Shown here: positions 8,615 to 17,945 of the stretch, in pieces
Numbering within the stretch: the first letter of the stretch is position 1
How the letters are laid out: every line of letters starts with the position of its first letter
Assembly (NCBI GenBank): GCA_024231975.1
Contig: JAAEQB010000089.1
Span: forward strand, 8,073-72,072
DNA: 64,000 nt
Source of the DNA: Allobosea sp.
GTDB taxonomy: Bacteria; Pseudomonadota; Alphaproteobacteria; Rhizobiales; Beijerinckiaceae
Reading direction: 5' to 3'
The notes under the pieces: model-generated
Database searches by the model: none
The model's input: only the letters and a program-made list of their open reading frames with translations
What the model was told of the DNA's origin: nothing
Program-made: the position numbers and the translations under genes

Positions 8615-8732
8615 GGATGCATCGAGCCCTCCACCACAGCGTCATCAGAGCAACCATAGGCCAAGGCCGCCTGAAGGTCAGGCGGCGAGCAGCCGGTCAA
8701 TCAGCAGCTTGGGAGGATCTGGGGGCTTTTCG

Positions 8733-8786
8733 CCAGAGCATTTTCGAGCGAAGTCGGCACCGGTTCGCGTGAAGAAAATGCGATCG
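8733..8786. repeat. Dispersed palindromic intergenic repeat
   Basis: GCATTTTC at 8738-8745 is matched by GAAAATGC at 8774-8781, enclosing a GC-rich core with ACCGGTTCGCG. Sequences of this type are widely dispersed between genes in Hyphomicrobiales genomes. It sits in the 180-base gap between the YqaA gene and the YkuD-like gene. Function not known. Confidence 0.55.
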
Positions 8787-8795
8787 ACCAGAGAC

Positions 8796-9377
8796 TCAGA
8801 GCACCATCGGCAGCACGAAGAAGCCACCGATCACGACCACCGCCAGCGCCAGCGCCGTCATCGGCAAGTGCTTCTCGATGAAGATGCGGATGTCGTCGCC
8901 GTAATAGCGCAGCGCCACCGCGATCATCGCGAAGAAGGTGACGCGCGAGATCACCATGCCGACCGTGAACTTCCAGATGTCGAAATGCAGGAAGCCGGAC
9001 ATGATCGTGACGATCTTAAACGGGATCGGGGTCAGGCCCTTGGTCAGCAGCACCCAGAACCAGTAGTCCTGCGAGGTGTGGATCAGGTGGGCCGCCTTCT
9101 CCTGCAGGCCGTAGAGGCCGATCAGCCAGGCGCCGACCGACTCATAGAGCAAGGCGCCGATCGCATAGCCGAGATAGCCGCCGGTGACGGCGCCGAGCGA
9201 GCAGACGCCGGCATAGACCCAGGCGCGGTCGGGCCGGGCGATGCACATCGGGATCAGCAGCGGGAGCGGCGGCAGCGGGCTCACCGAGCTTTCGACGAAG
9301 GTGATGGCGAAAAGCAGCCAGGGCGCGGCAGGGTGGGACGCGTAGGAAACGCACCAGTCGTAAGCACGCTTGAGCAT
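8796..9377 (-). CDS. YqaA/DedA-family membrane protein
   Basis: 193 residues with about five hydrophobic segments. The SNARE-associated (DedA/VTT) pattern is visible: FVESSVSPLPPLPLLIPM near residue 27, GAVTGGYLGYAIGALL, and the KGLTPIPFKIVTIMSGFL segment typical of the YqaA branch. DedA-type proteins act in the inner membrane in lipid transport and envelope homeostasis. The gene is single, with a 170-base gap to phoD upstream. Confidence 0.88.
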   Translation of the reverse strand: MLKRAYDWCVSYASHPAAPWLLFAITFVESSVSPLPPLPLLIPMCIARPDRAWVYAGVCSLGAVTGGYLGYAIGALLYESVGAWLIGLYGLQEKAAHLIHTSQDYWFWVLLTKGLTPIPFKIVTIMSGFLHFDIWKFTVGMVISRVTFFAMIAVALRYYGDDIRIFIEKHLPMTALALAVVVIGGFFVLPMVL

Positions 9378-9547
9378 GAAAGGGAAACCGTTCCTCGGTT
9401 CTCGCGCCGGTTGCAGGGCTGCCCTGCGTCCTATGCATTAATTCAATTGTCGCGATCAGGCCACTAATCTCTTGGGCTAGAGTCAACATCGCGACCGGTT
9501 CATGGCAAGCCAAAGGCAGCTTGGTCGCTGCCGCCCGCAAGCGCCCG

Positions 9548-11176
9548 CTACGCCGGCTTCATGCCAGGTTGCCCGGCTTCCACCACGAAGCTCGCCCGGG
9601 TCGAGACGGCCGCGCCAGCGACCGTCACCTTGTCGAGAACGCGGTAATCCGCCTGCCAGCGATCCTTCGACAGGCTGTGGCGCATATAGCCGCGCTGGTT
9701 GTTGAAGAAGCCGATATGCGGGTTCTTCTTCAGGCCCGCCTGCCCTGCCTTGGTCATGTCGGCGCCGTCGCCGCCCGAGGTGATCGAGGTCGACACGAAC
9801 TCGACGCCGAGCGTCTTCGATTTCGGATCGTCGAAATCGGCCTTGAGCTCGCCGGCCCAGTTCTGGTGGATATCGCCGGTCAGCACCACGGCATTGCCGA
9901 TGCGGGCGCTCTCCAGCGTGTCGAACAGCCGCTTGCGCGCCGCGACGGCGCCGTCCCACTTGTCCATGCTGAAGCCGGTCTTCTCGGGGTCCGGATCGCG
10001 GTCGTGGCGCATGAGCATGACCTGCTGCGCCAGCACGTTCCAGCGCGCCTTGGAGGCGCGCAGGCCGTCGCCGAGCCAGGCCTCCTGCTTCTCGCCGAGC
10101 ATGGTGTTCTCAGGCTTCAGCGCATCGGCACAGGCCGCGTGCGAGCCGTCGCCGCAGGGCTGGTCGCTGCGGAACTGGCGGGTGTCGAGCACGTCGACCT
10201 GGGCGAGGTCGCCGAACCGGAAGCGGCGATAGGCCTGGATCCACGGCCCGTTCGGCAGCGAGGTCCGGCGCAGCGGCATATGCTCGTACCAGGCCTGGAA
10301 GCCGGCGGCGCGGCGCAGCGCGAAGATCTCCGGCGGAATCCCCTCCTCCGAGACCATACCGGCGAAGTTGTTGTCGACCTCGTGGTCGTCGAAGGAGACG
10401 ATCCAGGGCGCCGAGGCATGGGCGAGCTGGAGGTCGGGATCCATCTTGTAGATGGCGTAGCGCTGGCGATAGTCGGCGAGCGCGTAGATCTCGTCGGGCT
10501 CGCCGGGCATCACCCGGGCGACCGGCAGCGGCCGCTCATTCGGCCTGACCATCCGGTATTCATAGATGTAGTCGCCATAGTGGAAGACGAAGTCGAAGCG
10601 CTCCTCGGCGACATGGCGGAAGGCGGTGAAGAAGCCGTCCTCGTAGCGCTGGCAGCCGAGCACGCCGAAATTGACGCGCTCGATGCCCGCTCCTGCAGAC
10701 GGCAGCGTCCGGGCCCGGCCGATCATGGTGCGTTCGCCGCCGCAGCTGAAACGATAGAAATAGTCGCGATTGGGCTCCAGCCCGGCGATCTCGACATGGA
10801 CAGCATGGCCGAGCTCGGGCCGCGCCAGCGCCGTGCCACGCTGCATCACCCCGCGCATATTGGCCTCGGTCGCGATCTCGTAGGCGACCTCGACCGCCTT
10901 CATCGGCATGCCGCCATTGCGCGCGAGCGGCAGCGGCGCGAGCTTGGTCCAGATCACGAAGCCGTCGGCGGACGGGTCGCCGGAGGCGATGCCGAGGCCG
11001 AACGGATAGGCGGCGAAGACCGGATTGGCCCAGAGGCGCTGGTCGATGATGCCGCCGCCGGTCAGCAGCAGGCCAGAGGCCGCGAGCCCGGTCAGGAAGC
11101 GCCGCCGCGACGGCGTGCCGGCCTCGGTCAGGAAATCATCGACGCTGAATCGACCGAAGGCGTTGCGGCGGAACAT
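9548..11176 (-). CDS. phoD: PhoD-type alkaline phosphatase/phosphodiesterase, Tat-exported
   Basis: 542 residues. A twin-arginine signal is present near residue 22 (SRRRFLTGLAASGLLL), so export is as a folded protein with metals. The N-terminal PhoD domain starts PFGLGIASGDPSADGFVIW. The metallophosphatase core shows VNFGVLGCQRYEDG, FHYGDYIYEY, SFDDHEVDNNF and VVLTGDIHQNW, which supply the Fe3+/Ca2+ ligands in PhoD enzymes. The length agrees with the family. It would release phosphate from extracellular mono- or diesters. No PHO box was confidently found upstream. Confidence 0.95.
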   Translation of the reverse strand: MFRRNAFGRFSVDDFLTEAGTPSRRRFLTGLAASGLLLTGGGIIDQRLWANPVFAAYPFGLGIASGDPSADGFVIWTKLAPLPLARNGGMPMKAVEVAYEIATEANMRGVMQRGTALARPELGHAVHVEIAGLEPNRDYFYRFSCGGERTMIGRARTLPSAGAGIERVNFGVLGCQRYEDGFFTAFRHVAEERFDFVFHYGDYIYEYRMVRPNERPLPVARVMPGEPDEIYALADYRQRYAIYKMDPDLQLAHASAPWIVSFDDHEVDNNFAGMVSEEGIPPEIFALRRAAGFQAWYEHMPLRRTSLPNGPWIQAYRRFRFGDLAQVDVLDTRQFRSDQPCGDGSHAACADALKPENTMLGEKQEAWLGDGLRASKARWNVLAQQVMLMRHDRDPDPEKTGFSMDKWDGAVAARKRLFDTLESARIGNAVVLTGDIHQNWAGELKADFDDPKSKTLGVEFVSTSITSGGDGADMTKAGQAGLKKNPHIGFFNNQRGYMRHSLSKDRWQADYRVLDKVTVAGAAVSTRASFVVEAGQPGMKPA

Positions 11177-11245
11177 GGCAGGGCTCCAGGCTCATTGCCT
11201 GGAACCATACCAAGTTTCACCTGACGCGCACGTGACAGGAACGGC

Positions 11246-14074
11246 TCAGGCGAGCCGCTCCAGCGCCTCAGCGATCTTCAGCTTGCGCGCCTCGGCCGCC
11301 GCCTTGCGCTCGCGATTCTCCTCGACGATCTCCTCCGGCGCACGCGCCATGAAATCGGGATTGCCGAGCTTGCGCTCGACCGCGGCGATGTCCTGGTCGA
11401 GCTTGCCGAGTTCCTTGGCGAGACGGCCGCGCTCAGCATCGAGATCGATGATCCCCGCCAGCGGCAGCGCCGCGACCTCGCCGCGCACGATGATCTGCGC
11501 CGACTGGCCGGGCGCCTCATCGGCGAACTCGATCGCGGAGAGCCGCGCCAGCCGCTCGATCATCGGCGCCCAGGCCTCGACCGCCGCCTTGGTCGCAGCG
11601 CTCGCCTTGACCAGCACCAGCGGCACCTGCGTCCCACCCGGCACATTGGTCTCCGAGCGGATCGAGCGGATGTCGGAGATGAGGTCGACGACGAAGCCGA
11701 TCTCGGCCTCCGCCGTCTCGTCGACCAGAGCGGAGAGCTCCGGCCAACGGGTGAGGCAGACCAGCCCCGCCTCCCCGGCCGGCACGACGCGCGCCGCGCC
11801 GGCATTGGCCTTCTGCACCCAGAGCTCCTCGGTCAGGAACGGCATGAACGGGTGCAGCAGCTGGCAGATCAGGTCGATGACATGGGCGACCGTCGCCTGC
11901 GTCTCCGTACGTGCAGCAGTCCCGGCCGCGTCGAGTTCCTCGGCCTGCAGCACCGGCTTCGACAGTTCGAGATACCAGTCGCAGAACTGGCCCCAGACGA
12001 AGCGATAGGCCGCATCCGCCGCCTCGTTGAACTTGAACTCGGCGATGCCGGCGGCGACCGCATCGGCCGCGCGCGCCGCCTCCGACAGGATCCAGCGGTT
12101 CAGCGGCAGCTTGACCGTGGCCGGATCGAAGCCTTCGGCCCGCAGGCAGCCATTGATCTCAGCGAAGCGGGCCGCGTTCCAGATCTTGGTCGCGAAGTTG
12201 CGGTAGCCCTCGACGCGCGAGGTCGCGAGCTTGATGTCGCGCCCCTGCGCCGCCATCGCCGCGAAGGTGAAGCGCAGCGCATCGGCGCCATAGGTGTCGA
12301 TCAGCACCAGCGGGTCGATGACGTTGCCTTTCGACTTCGACATCTTCGCGCCCTTCTCGTCGCGAACCATCGCGTGGAGATAGACGTCGCGGAACGGCAC
12401 CTCGTCCATGAAGTTGAGGCCCATCATCATCATCCGGGCGACCCAGAAGAAGATGATGTCGAAGCCGGTGACCAGCGTCGCGGTCGGGTAGTAGCGCTTG
12501 AGCTCGGGCGTCTCCTCCGGCCAGCCCAGGGTCGAGAACGGCCACAGCGCCGAGGAGAACCAGGTGTCGAGCACGTCCTCGTCGCGCTTGAGCTCGACCG
12601 GCCCGCCATAGTGGGCCAGCGCCAGCGCCTGCGCACCGGCCTCCGACTCGGCGACGAAGCATTCGCCGTCCGGCCCGTACCAGGCCGGGATCTGGTGGCC
12701 CCACCAGAGCTGGCGCGAGACGCACCAGGGCTCGATGTTCTCGAGCCAGTCATTGTAGGTCTTGGTCCAGCTTTCCGGCGTGATCCGGGTCTTGCCGTCC
12801 TTGACCGCCGCGAGCGCGCGCTGCGCCAGCGGCTGGACGTCGACATACCACTGGTCGGTCAGCCAGGGCTCGATCACGACGTCCGAGCGGTCGCCATGCG
12901 GCACGGTGTGGGTGTTCGGCTCGACCTTGCGCAGCAGCCCGCGCGCCGCCATCAGCCCGACCACGGCCTTGCGGGCGGCGAAGCGGTCGAGACCGTCGAG
13001 CGCCAGCGTCTCGGCCTCGGGCGCAGCGCCTTCCAGGAAGTCGGTATTGTCCTGAATCAGGATGCGAGCTTCCCCGTCCAGGATATTGACGACCCTGAGG
13101 GAATTGCGCTTGCCGACATCAAAATCGTTGAAGTCGTGCGCCGGGGTGATCTTGACTGCGCCGGTGCCCTTCTCCGGATCGGCATAGTCGTCGCCGAAGA
13201 TCGGGATGACGCGGCCGACCAGCGGCAGGACGGCGTTCCTGCCGATCAGCCCCTTGAGCTTGTCGTTCTCCGGATGCACCGCGACGCCGGTATCGCCCAG
13301 CATCGTCTCCGGCCGGGTCGTGGCGACGGTGATGTAGGTCGAAGCGTCCTCCGGATCGTAGGCGACGCCCTCGATCGGATAGTCGAAATAATAGAGATGG
13401 CCGTTCGGATCCTTGGCCAGCGCCTTCTCCAGCTTGGCGGCGTCGAACGCCTCCTCGCCGCCGCGTTGCCATTTGAACGAGCCGGTCTTCTCCAGCTGCA
13501 GCACCTCGATGTCGGAGATCGCGGTCTGGAACTTCGGGTCCCAGTTCACCAGCCGCTTGGCGCGGTAGATCAGCCCCTGCTTGTGCAAGCCGACAAAGAC
13601 CTTGAGGACGGCGGCCGAGAGCCCCTCGTCCATGGTGAAGCGCTCGCGCGACCAGTCGCAGGAGGCGCCGAGACGCTTGAGCTGGTTGACGATCGTCCCG
13701 CCCGACTCGTCCTTCCACTTCCAGACTTCGGCCAGGAAGGCCTCGCGGCCCATCGTCCGCCGGTCGGTCTTGTTCTCGGCCGCGAGCTTGCGCTCGACCA
13801 CCATCTGCGTCGCGATGCCGGCATGGTCGGTGCCCGGCTGCCAGAGCACGTCCTTGCCGCGCAGGCGCTCGAAGCGGCAGAGCACGTCCTGCAGCGTGTT
13901 GTTGAGCGCATGGCCCATATGCAGCGAGCCGGTGACGTTCGGCGGTGGAATCACGATGCAATAGGGCTCGGCCCCGGGGGCAGCCCCGCGCCCTGCCTTG
14001 AAGGCATCCGCCTCCTCCCAGGCCTTGTTGATGCGCGCCTCGACGGAGGCCGGCTCGAATGTCTTGTCCATCAT
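11246..14074 (-). CDS. valS: Valyl-tRNA synthetase
   Basis: 942 residues from the ATG at 14074 (MMDKTFEPASVEARI); ATG at 14071 is equally possible, and longer frames only add unconserved residues. The class I signatures are intact: PPPNVTGSLHMGHALN with HMGH at residues 52-55, and GAKMSKSKGNVIDP. The editing domain lies between them, with TTRPETMLGDTGVAVHP. A C-terminal coiled-coil arm, rich in Leu, Lys and Glu, ends the protein as usual in ValRS. It charges tRNA-Val. The order pcm-tolC-popZ-valS is conserved in many alphaproteobacteria, here with dps inserted before valS. Confidence 0.98.
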   Translation of the reverse strand: MMDKTFEPASVEARINKAWEEADAFKAGRGAAPGAEPYCIVIPPPNVTGSLHMGHALNNTLQDVLCRFERLRGKDVLWQPGTDHAGIATQMVVERKLAAENKTDRRTMGREAFLAEVWKWKDESGGTIVNQLKRLGASCDWSRERFTMDEGLSAAVLKVFVGLHKQGLIYRAKRLVNWDPKFQTAISDIEVLQLEKTGSFKWQRGGEEAFDAAKLEKALAKDPNGHLYYFDYPIEGVAYDPEDASTYITVATTRPETMLGDTGVAVHPENDKLKGLIGRNAVLPLVGRVIPIFGDDYADPEKGTGAVKITPAHDFNDFDVGKRNSLRVVNILDGEARILIQDNTDFLEGAAPEAETLALDGLDRFAARKAVVGLMAARGLLRKVEPNTHTVPHGDRSDVVIEPWLTDQWYVDVQPLAQRALAAVKDGKTRITPESWTKTYNDWLENIEPWCVSRQLWWGHQIPAWYGPDGECFVAESEAGAQALALAHYGGPVELKRDEDVLDTWFSSALWPFSTLGWPEETPELKRYYPTATLVTGFDIIFFWVARMMMMGLNFMDEVPFRDVYLHAMVRDEKGAKMSKSKGNVIDPLVLIDTYGADALRFTFAAMAAQGRDIKLATSRVEGYRNFATKIWNAARFAEINGCLRAEGFDPATVKLPLNRWILSEAARAADAVAAGIAEFKFNEAADAAYRFVWGQFCDWYLELSKPVLQAEELDAAGTAARTETQATVAHVIDLICQLLHPFMPFLTEELWVQKANAGAARVVPAGEAGLVCLTRWPELSALVDETAEAEIGFVVDLISDIRSIRSETNVPGGTQVPLVLVKASAATKAAVEAWAPMIERLARLSAIEFADEAPGQSAQIIVRGEVAALPLAGIIDLDAERGRLAKELGKLDQDIAAVERKLGNPDFMARAPEEIVEENRERKAAAEARKLKIAEALERLA

Positions 14075-14094
14075 CGCTCTGCTCGAACGCCAAA

Positions 14095-14118
14095 CGGCCG
14101 GGGAACCTGCCCCGGCCG
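14095..14118 (-). terminator. Perfect 9-bp hairpin between dps and valS
   Basis: CGGCCGGGG and CCCCGGCCG pair perfectly around a six-base loop, 20 bases before the valS start. On the minus strand only three T residues follow, so it is a weak terminator candidate for dps or a leader element for valS. No valine-rich leader peptide was found. Confidence 0.4.
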
Positions 14119-14208
14119 CGAAAACGAAAGCCAAAAGGTCTGCGATCTTAAGAGCGCACCGACGGGCGTCCCGTCAACGATTTCGATGCATGGCGGCCCT
14201 GTCGACGT

Positions 14209-14688
14209 TCAGGCGGCGCTCGATTGCAGGAACCACAGGGCCTTGTCGAGGCTCTGCGAGTAGGCGGTGAGCAGATCGGCGGTGCCGGCATCGCCCGCCT
14301 CGTCGGTCTTGTCGATGGCATCGCGAACGCTGTTCGCCGCGCCGGCGTAGCGCTCGATCAGCGCGTCGAGATGGTCCTTCACCGCGACGATGTCCGTCGG
14401 ATAGGGCTTGAGGCCACTGCCCGACGCCACCGTCTGGGTCGTGCCGAGCGCCGTGCCACCCAGCTGGGCCACACGCTCAGCGACGGTGTCGACATGCTCG
14501 TCCAGTTCCTTGCGGAAGCCGTCGAGCATCAGATGCACGCCGATGAAGCCGGGGCCTTTCAGGTTCCAGTGCGCCTGCTTGGTGGCGAGCGCCAGATCGA
14601 TACCGTCCTGGAGGCGCTCGTTCAGAATGGCGATCACTTCGTTCTTGGCGTTCGACGGCAGGTCGATCCGCGAGGCGGGCTTCTTCAT
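14209..14688 (-). CDS. dps: Dps ferritin-like DNA-protection protein
   Basis: 159 residues from the ATG at 14688, preceded by GGAG in the leader. The ferroxidase-site motif of Dps is present: ATKQAHWNLKGPGFIGVHLM, then LDGFRKELDEHVDTVAERV. Length is typical. Dps forms dodecamers that oxidise and store iron with H2O2 and can coat DNA in stress and stationary phase. The gene is divergent from a general-stress flavin-binding-like protein, with a shared 130-base promoter region, suggesting common stress control. Confidence 0.95.
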   Translation of the reverse strand: MKKPASRIDLPSNAKNEVIAILNERLQDGIDLALATKQAHWNLKGPGFIGVHLMLDGFRKELDEHVDTVAERVAQLGGTALGTTQTVASGSGLKPYPTDIVAVKDHLDALIERYAGAANSVRDAIDKTDEAGDAGTADLLTAYSQSLDKALWFLQSSAA

Positions 14689-14818
14689 GGGGACACTCCA
14701 GGCCAGGCGCACGTGTATCGGCGCCGTATGGCTTCTCGAACGCGGCGCTCGCCCAAGCGTTCCGTGGGAACAGTCCGGCCCGACGCCAGTTGGAACAAGA
14801 CCGCAAAAGGAGGCCGCA

Positions 14819-15304
14819 ATGACCAGGAAGACCGACCAGGACCGCGCCTGGGAGCTGATCGAGGAGATCGGCCTGTGCATGCTCGTCAGCCATGACGGCA
14901 ATGGCGACCAGCTGCGCGCTCGCCCGATGAGCGCCCATGCCCGCCGCGACGAGGATGCGATCTATTTCCTCACCGATCTGCGTTCCCACAAGGATGACGA
15001 GATCGAGATCAACGAGAATGTCTGCCTCTGCTTCAGCGACAACGGCTCGTACAAATACGCCTCGGTCACCGGCACGGCAAACCTGCTCGACGACCGCCTC
15101 CGCGTCGCCGAGCTCTGGTCGCCGGCGGCACGCGCCTTCTGGGAAAGCAAGGACGACCCGAACATCCGCATCCTCAAGGTGCGTCCCAGCCTGGCCGAGT
15201 TCTGGGACAGTCCCGGCAAGATCGTGACATCCGTGAAGATGGCGGCTGCCGCGATCACGGGCTCACGGCCCGACCTCGGCAGCAACCGCAAAGTCCTGCT
15301 CTGA
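14819..15304 (+). CDS. General stress protein 26-like, pyridoxamine 5'-phosphate oxidase fold
   Basis: 161 residues. Start ATG at 14819 is fixed by a strong AGGAGG eight bases upstream. The split-barrel flavin-binding fold is recognisable from RARPMSAHARRDEDAIYFLT and SHKDDEIEINENVCLCFSD, followed by YASVTGTANLLDDR, and the C-terminal motif ILKVRPSLAEFWDSPGK of the stress-protein 26 group. Members bind FMN or FAD and are induced by stress, with no fixed reaction. It shares a divergent promoter region with dps. Confidence 0.9.
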   Translation: MTRKTDQDRAWELIEEIGLCMLVSHDGNGDQLRARPMSAHARRDEDAIYFLTDLRSHKDDEIEINENVCLCFSDNGSYKYASVTGTANLLDDRLRVAELWSPAARAFWESKDDPNIRILKVRPSLAEFWDSPGKIVTSVKMAAAAITGSRPDLGSNRKVLL

Positions 15305-15314
15305 GGGGGCGACG

Positions 15315-15527
15315 ATGAGACTGCTCGTTCATCTCGTCGGCGCCTGGGTCGCCTCGGAAGCGGCGTCCGGCCGCTATCCCCGGCCGCTGTCGCTGGGATT
15401 GCAGCTGCTGGTCTCGCGCCTCGGTCCGCAGACAGCGCTGATGGCGCTCGCTGGCTACGCGATCCAGAGTCTCAATGAAGGTGGAGCCTTCGGGCCGCCC
15501 CGGACACAGCGCCGGCGGCGGCGCTGA
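15315..15527 (+). CDS. Small hypothetical protein
   Basis: 70 residues, 10 bases after the stop of the stress protein on the same strand, with GAGGGGG just upstream of the ATG. It is weakly hydrophobic in the middle (PLSLGLQLLVSRLGPQTALM) and ends in a run of arginines. No family recognised. It converges with popZ. The ribosome-binding site and tight spacing support it, but the length leaves room for doubt. Confidence 0.5.
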   Translation: MRLLVHLVGAWVASEAASGRYPRPLSLGLQLLVSRLGPQTALMALAGYAIQSLNEGGAFGPPRTQRRRRR

Positions 15528-15533
15528 AAACGC

Positions 15534-16139
15534 TCAGCGTCGCCCGCCGCGGGCGACGCGCTCGATCTCGGCCCGGACCAGCCGCTCGACCATGGCCGGC
15601 AGGTTGTCGTCGAGCCAGGTCTTGAGCATCGGCTTGAGCATCTCCTTCACCAGATCCTCCAGCGTGCGCGCATTGTTGCTCAGCACGGTGTTGGCGAGCG
15701 CGCCGAAGGCGTTATGCACGGCGGCGCCGGTCTGGTCCGAGATCAGCGCCGTCATGTCCATCGGCGGCGCGGGTTGCGGCTGGATCGGGGGCGGCACGAA
15801 GGCCTGGGGCTGCGGTGGCTCTGGCTGGGGTTGAGGCTCTGGCTCCGGCGCCGCGGCCTGCGGCTCGGCGAACTCGACATCGTCAGCCGGGGCGGCCGCG
15901 ACGGGTGCGGGCGGCTCCTCGACGATGCGCTCGGCCTCGGCGCCGAGGTCGAGCACGTCGTCCTCGATCAGTTCCGGCTCTGGCTCCGGCTCCGGCGCAG
16001 GCAGAGGCGCCAGCGCTACCGGCTCGGGAGCGGCCTCCTCCGGCGGCGCGGCAGGCTTCTCGTCATCGGCGATGATCCGCCGGATGGAGGCGAGAATCTC
16101 CTCCATCGAAGGTTCATTGGCCTTGGGCTGCGCGCTCAT
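15534..16139 (-). CDS. popZ: PopZ-like cell-pole organising protein (DUF2497)
   Basis: 201 residues from the ATG at 16139. The three-part layout of PopZ is clear: an N-terminal helix PSMEEILASIRRIIADDEKP, a long Pro/Glu/Ala-rich disordered middle, and a conserved C-terminal helical oligomerisation part starting LEDLVKEMLKPMLKTWLDDN and ending in arginines. PopZ self-assembles at the cell pole and anchors chromosome and cell-cycle factors in alphaproteobacteria. Its place between tolC and valS is the family's usual neighbourhood. Confidence 0.92.
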   Translation of the reverse strand: MSAQPKANEPSMEEILASIRRIIADDEKPAAPPEEAAPEPVALAPLPAPEPEPEPELIEDDVLDLGAEAERIVEEPPAPVAAAPADDVEFAEPQAAAPEPEPQPQPEPPQPQAFVPPPIQPQPAPPMDMTALISDQTGAAVHNAFGALANTVLSNNARTLEDLVKEMLKPMLKTWLDDNLPAMVERLVRAEIERVARGGRR

Positions 16140-16307
16140 GCTGATTCCGGTCACTCGACGCAAGAGACGCCTAAGGAATCAGTGCGCCCCGCTGCATGAG
16201 TATTTCACCGGGAAAGCGGCAGGCAAGGCAACTGGAGGCCGGCCCACAGGAGAAATCCGGAGTGTTGCGCCGGCGCTGCGGCGCGCCGGCTCAGATGAGC
16301 ATGAGGC

Positions 16308-17726
16308 TCAGCGCCCGTCCGGCGTCTGCGTGCCCCAGAGCAGGCCCTTGACCTGGTCGTAATGCTTGCGCGAATCGTAACGCTCGGCCTTGAGCTTCAG
16401 CGTATCGGCCGAAAGCTTGCCGACTGCCGAAAGAACCGCATAGGACGCCACGACACGGTCGCGCTGCGCCGTCACCAGCGACGAGCGGGCGCTGACCAGT
16501 TCCTGCTGGGCGTTCAGCACGTCGAGCGTGGTGCGCTGGCCGACCTTGGCCTCCTCGCGCACGCCGGCGAGTGCGGTCTCGGCGGCCTGGACCTGCGCCT
16601 GCGCGGACACGATCTGCGCCTTGGCGGCGTCATGTGCGCCCCATGCCGAAACGACCGCGGCGCGGACCGTGTCACGCGAAGTGTCGACTTCGATCCGGCG
16701 CTGCCCGGCCGTCTCCTTGGCCTGGCGGGTGCGCGAATAAACCTGCCCGCCCTCGTAGATCGGGATCGTCAGGGTCGCGACCGCGCTGGCCGAAGTCCGG
16801 TTGTCGCCGAAGAACTGGGTGTCGTAGCGCTGCTGCACCAGGCCGCGCACGCTGACCGTTGGGCCGAGATCGGCCTCGGTCACCTTGACCTGCAGCTCCG
16901 CCGCATCGACGCCATGCAGCGCCGCGATGATGGCGGGATGGCCCTGCAGCGCCACGCCGAGCGCAGCCGGCAGCGACTTCGGCAGCAGGTTCTCGACCGG
17001 CCGGCCGGGAGCGAGCTGCTTGGGCTCGACGCCGACATTCTGGCGGAAGCGCGCGATCGAGGTCTTGAGATTGGATTCCGCCAGAATCTCCTGCGACTGC
17101 GCCGAGGACAGGCGCGCCTCGGCCTGGGCGACGTCGGTGCGCGTCACCTCGCCGACCTGGAAGCGGTCCTTGGTCTGGCGCAGCTGCTCCTCCAGAACCT
17201 CGACGTTGTTGCGGTTGAGGTTGAGGATCGCCGTGTCGCGCAGCACGTTCATATAGGATGTCGCCGCGTCGAGCAGCACGTTCTGCTCGGTGTTGAGCAG
17301 GGTCGCGCGCGCCGCCAGCACCTGGGATTCGGCCTGGCTGACGGAGCTGCGGGTCTTGCCGCTGTCGAAGATGTTCTGGTCGACCTGCAATCCGCCGCCG
17401 CGCGGGTTGAGGCGCGAGACGCTGCGGTTGTGCGCGGCGCCGGTGCCCTGCGCGTTGAACGGGGTGTCGCTCTCGGTGATGCTGGCGCCGATATCGGCCG
17501 AGGCGGTGATGCGCGGGCGATAGCCGGAGAGCGCCTGCGGCACGTTCTCATTGGTGGCGCGCACCAAAGCGCGCTGTGCGTTCAGCGTTGGATTGCCCGA
17601 ATAGGCGCGTCCCAGCGCCGCTTCCATCGTCTGCGCCAGCGCCGGCGAGCCCGTCACGGCTCCCAGCATGCCAGCCAGCAGCAGGCGGCTCGCGGTCTTC
17701 TTCAAGGTCGGTCGCGTTAGGATCAC
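16308..17726 (-). CDS. tolC: TolC family outer-membrane efflux channel
   Basis: 472 residues. A signal peptide (LLLAGMLGAVTGSPALAQ) ends near residue 32. The mature part has two similar halves, each a long helical hairpin plus strands, as in TolC: for example YSGNPTLNAQRALVRATNEN and LNLNRNNVEVLEEQLRQTKD in the first, and YEGGQVYSRTRQAKETAGQR and VLNAQQELVSARSSLVTAQR in the second. It would form the trimeric outer-membrane duct for type I secretion or RND efflux. It follows pcm on the same strand. The substrate depends on partners not in this window. Confidence 0.94.
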   Translation of the reverse strand: MILTRPTLKKTASRLLLAGMLGAVTGSPALAQTMEAALGRAYSGNPTLNAQRALVRATNENVPQALSGYRPRITASADIGASITESDTPFNAQGTGAAHNRSVSRLNPRGGGLQVDQNIFDSGKTRSSVSQAESQVLAARATLLNTEQNVLLDAATSYMNVLRDTAILNLNRNNVEVLEEQLRQTKDRFQVGEVTRTDVAQAEARLSSAQSQEILAESNLKTSIARFRQNVGVEPKQLAPGRPVENLLPKSLPAALGVALQGHPAIIAALHGVDAAELQVKVTEADLGPTVSVRGLVQQRYDTQFFGDNRTSASAVATLTIPIYEGGQVYSRTRQAKETAGQRRIEVDTSRDTVRAAVVSAWGAHDAAKAQIVSAQAQVQAAETALAGVREEAKVGQRTTLDVLNAQQELVSARSSLVTAQRDRVVASYAVLSAVGKLSADTLKLKAERYDSRKHYDQVKGLLWGTQTPDGR

Positions 17727-17945
17727 TGGACGCCTCTTGTGCGGACTCTAGTCACGCCCAGGCATCGCCCCAGCCTCGGCACTCGATTTAAAATCATAAG
17801 CTTTGCAGGTCCCTTCGCCAATGATGCGCGAGGAACCGGCCGCTTTTCAATTCGCAACTGCCGCAAAAATGCGACACTCCCGCCGGGAGTAGTACCGACG
17901 GCCTACGCCTTCTGGGGAAAACCGGCTCCAAGGCCGGCCTCACCC

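Noticed and set aside
9521..11224. 567-codon open frame antisense to phoD
   Set aside because: Shadow of phoD; rich in Arg, Gly and His-like residues without family.
11852..14263. 803-codon open frame antisense to valS
   Set aside because: Typical high-GC shadow frame; it has no family or start site, and valS is certain.
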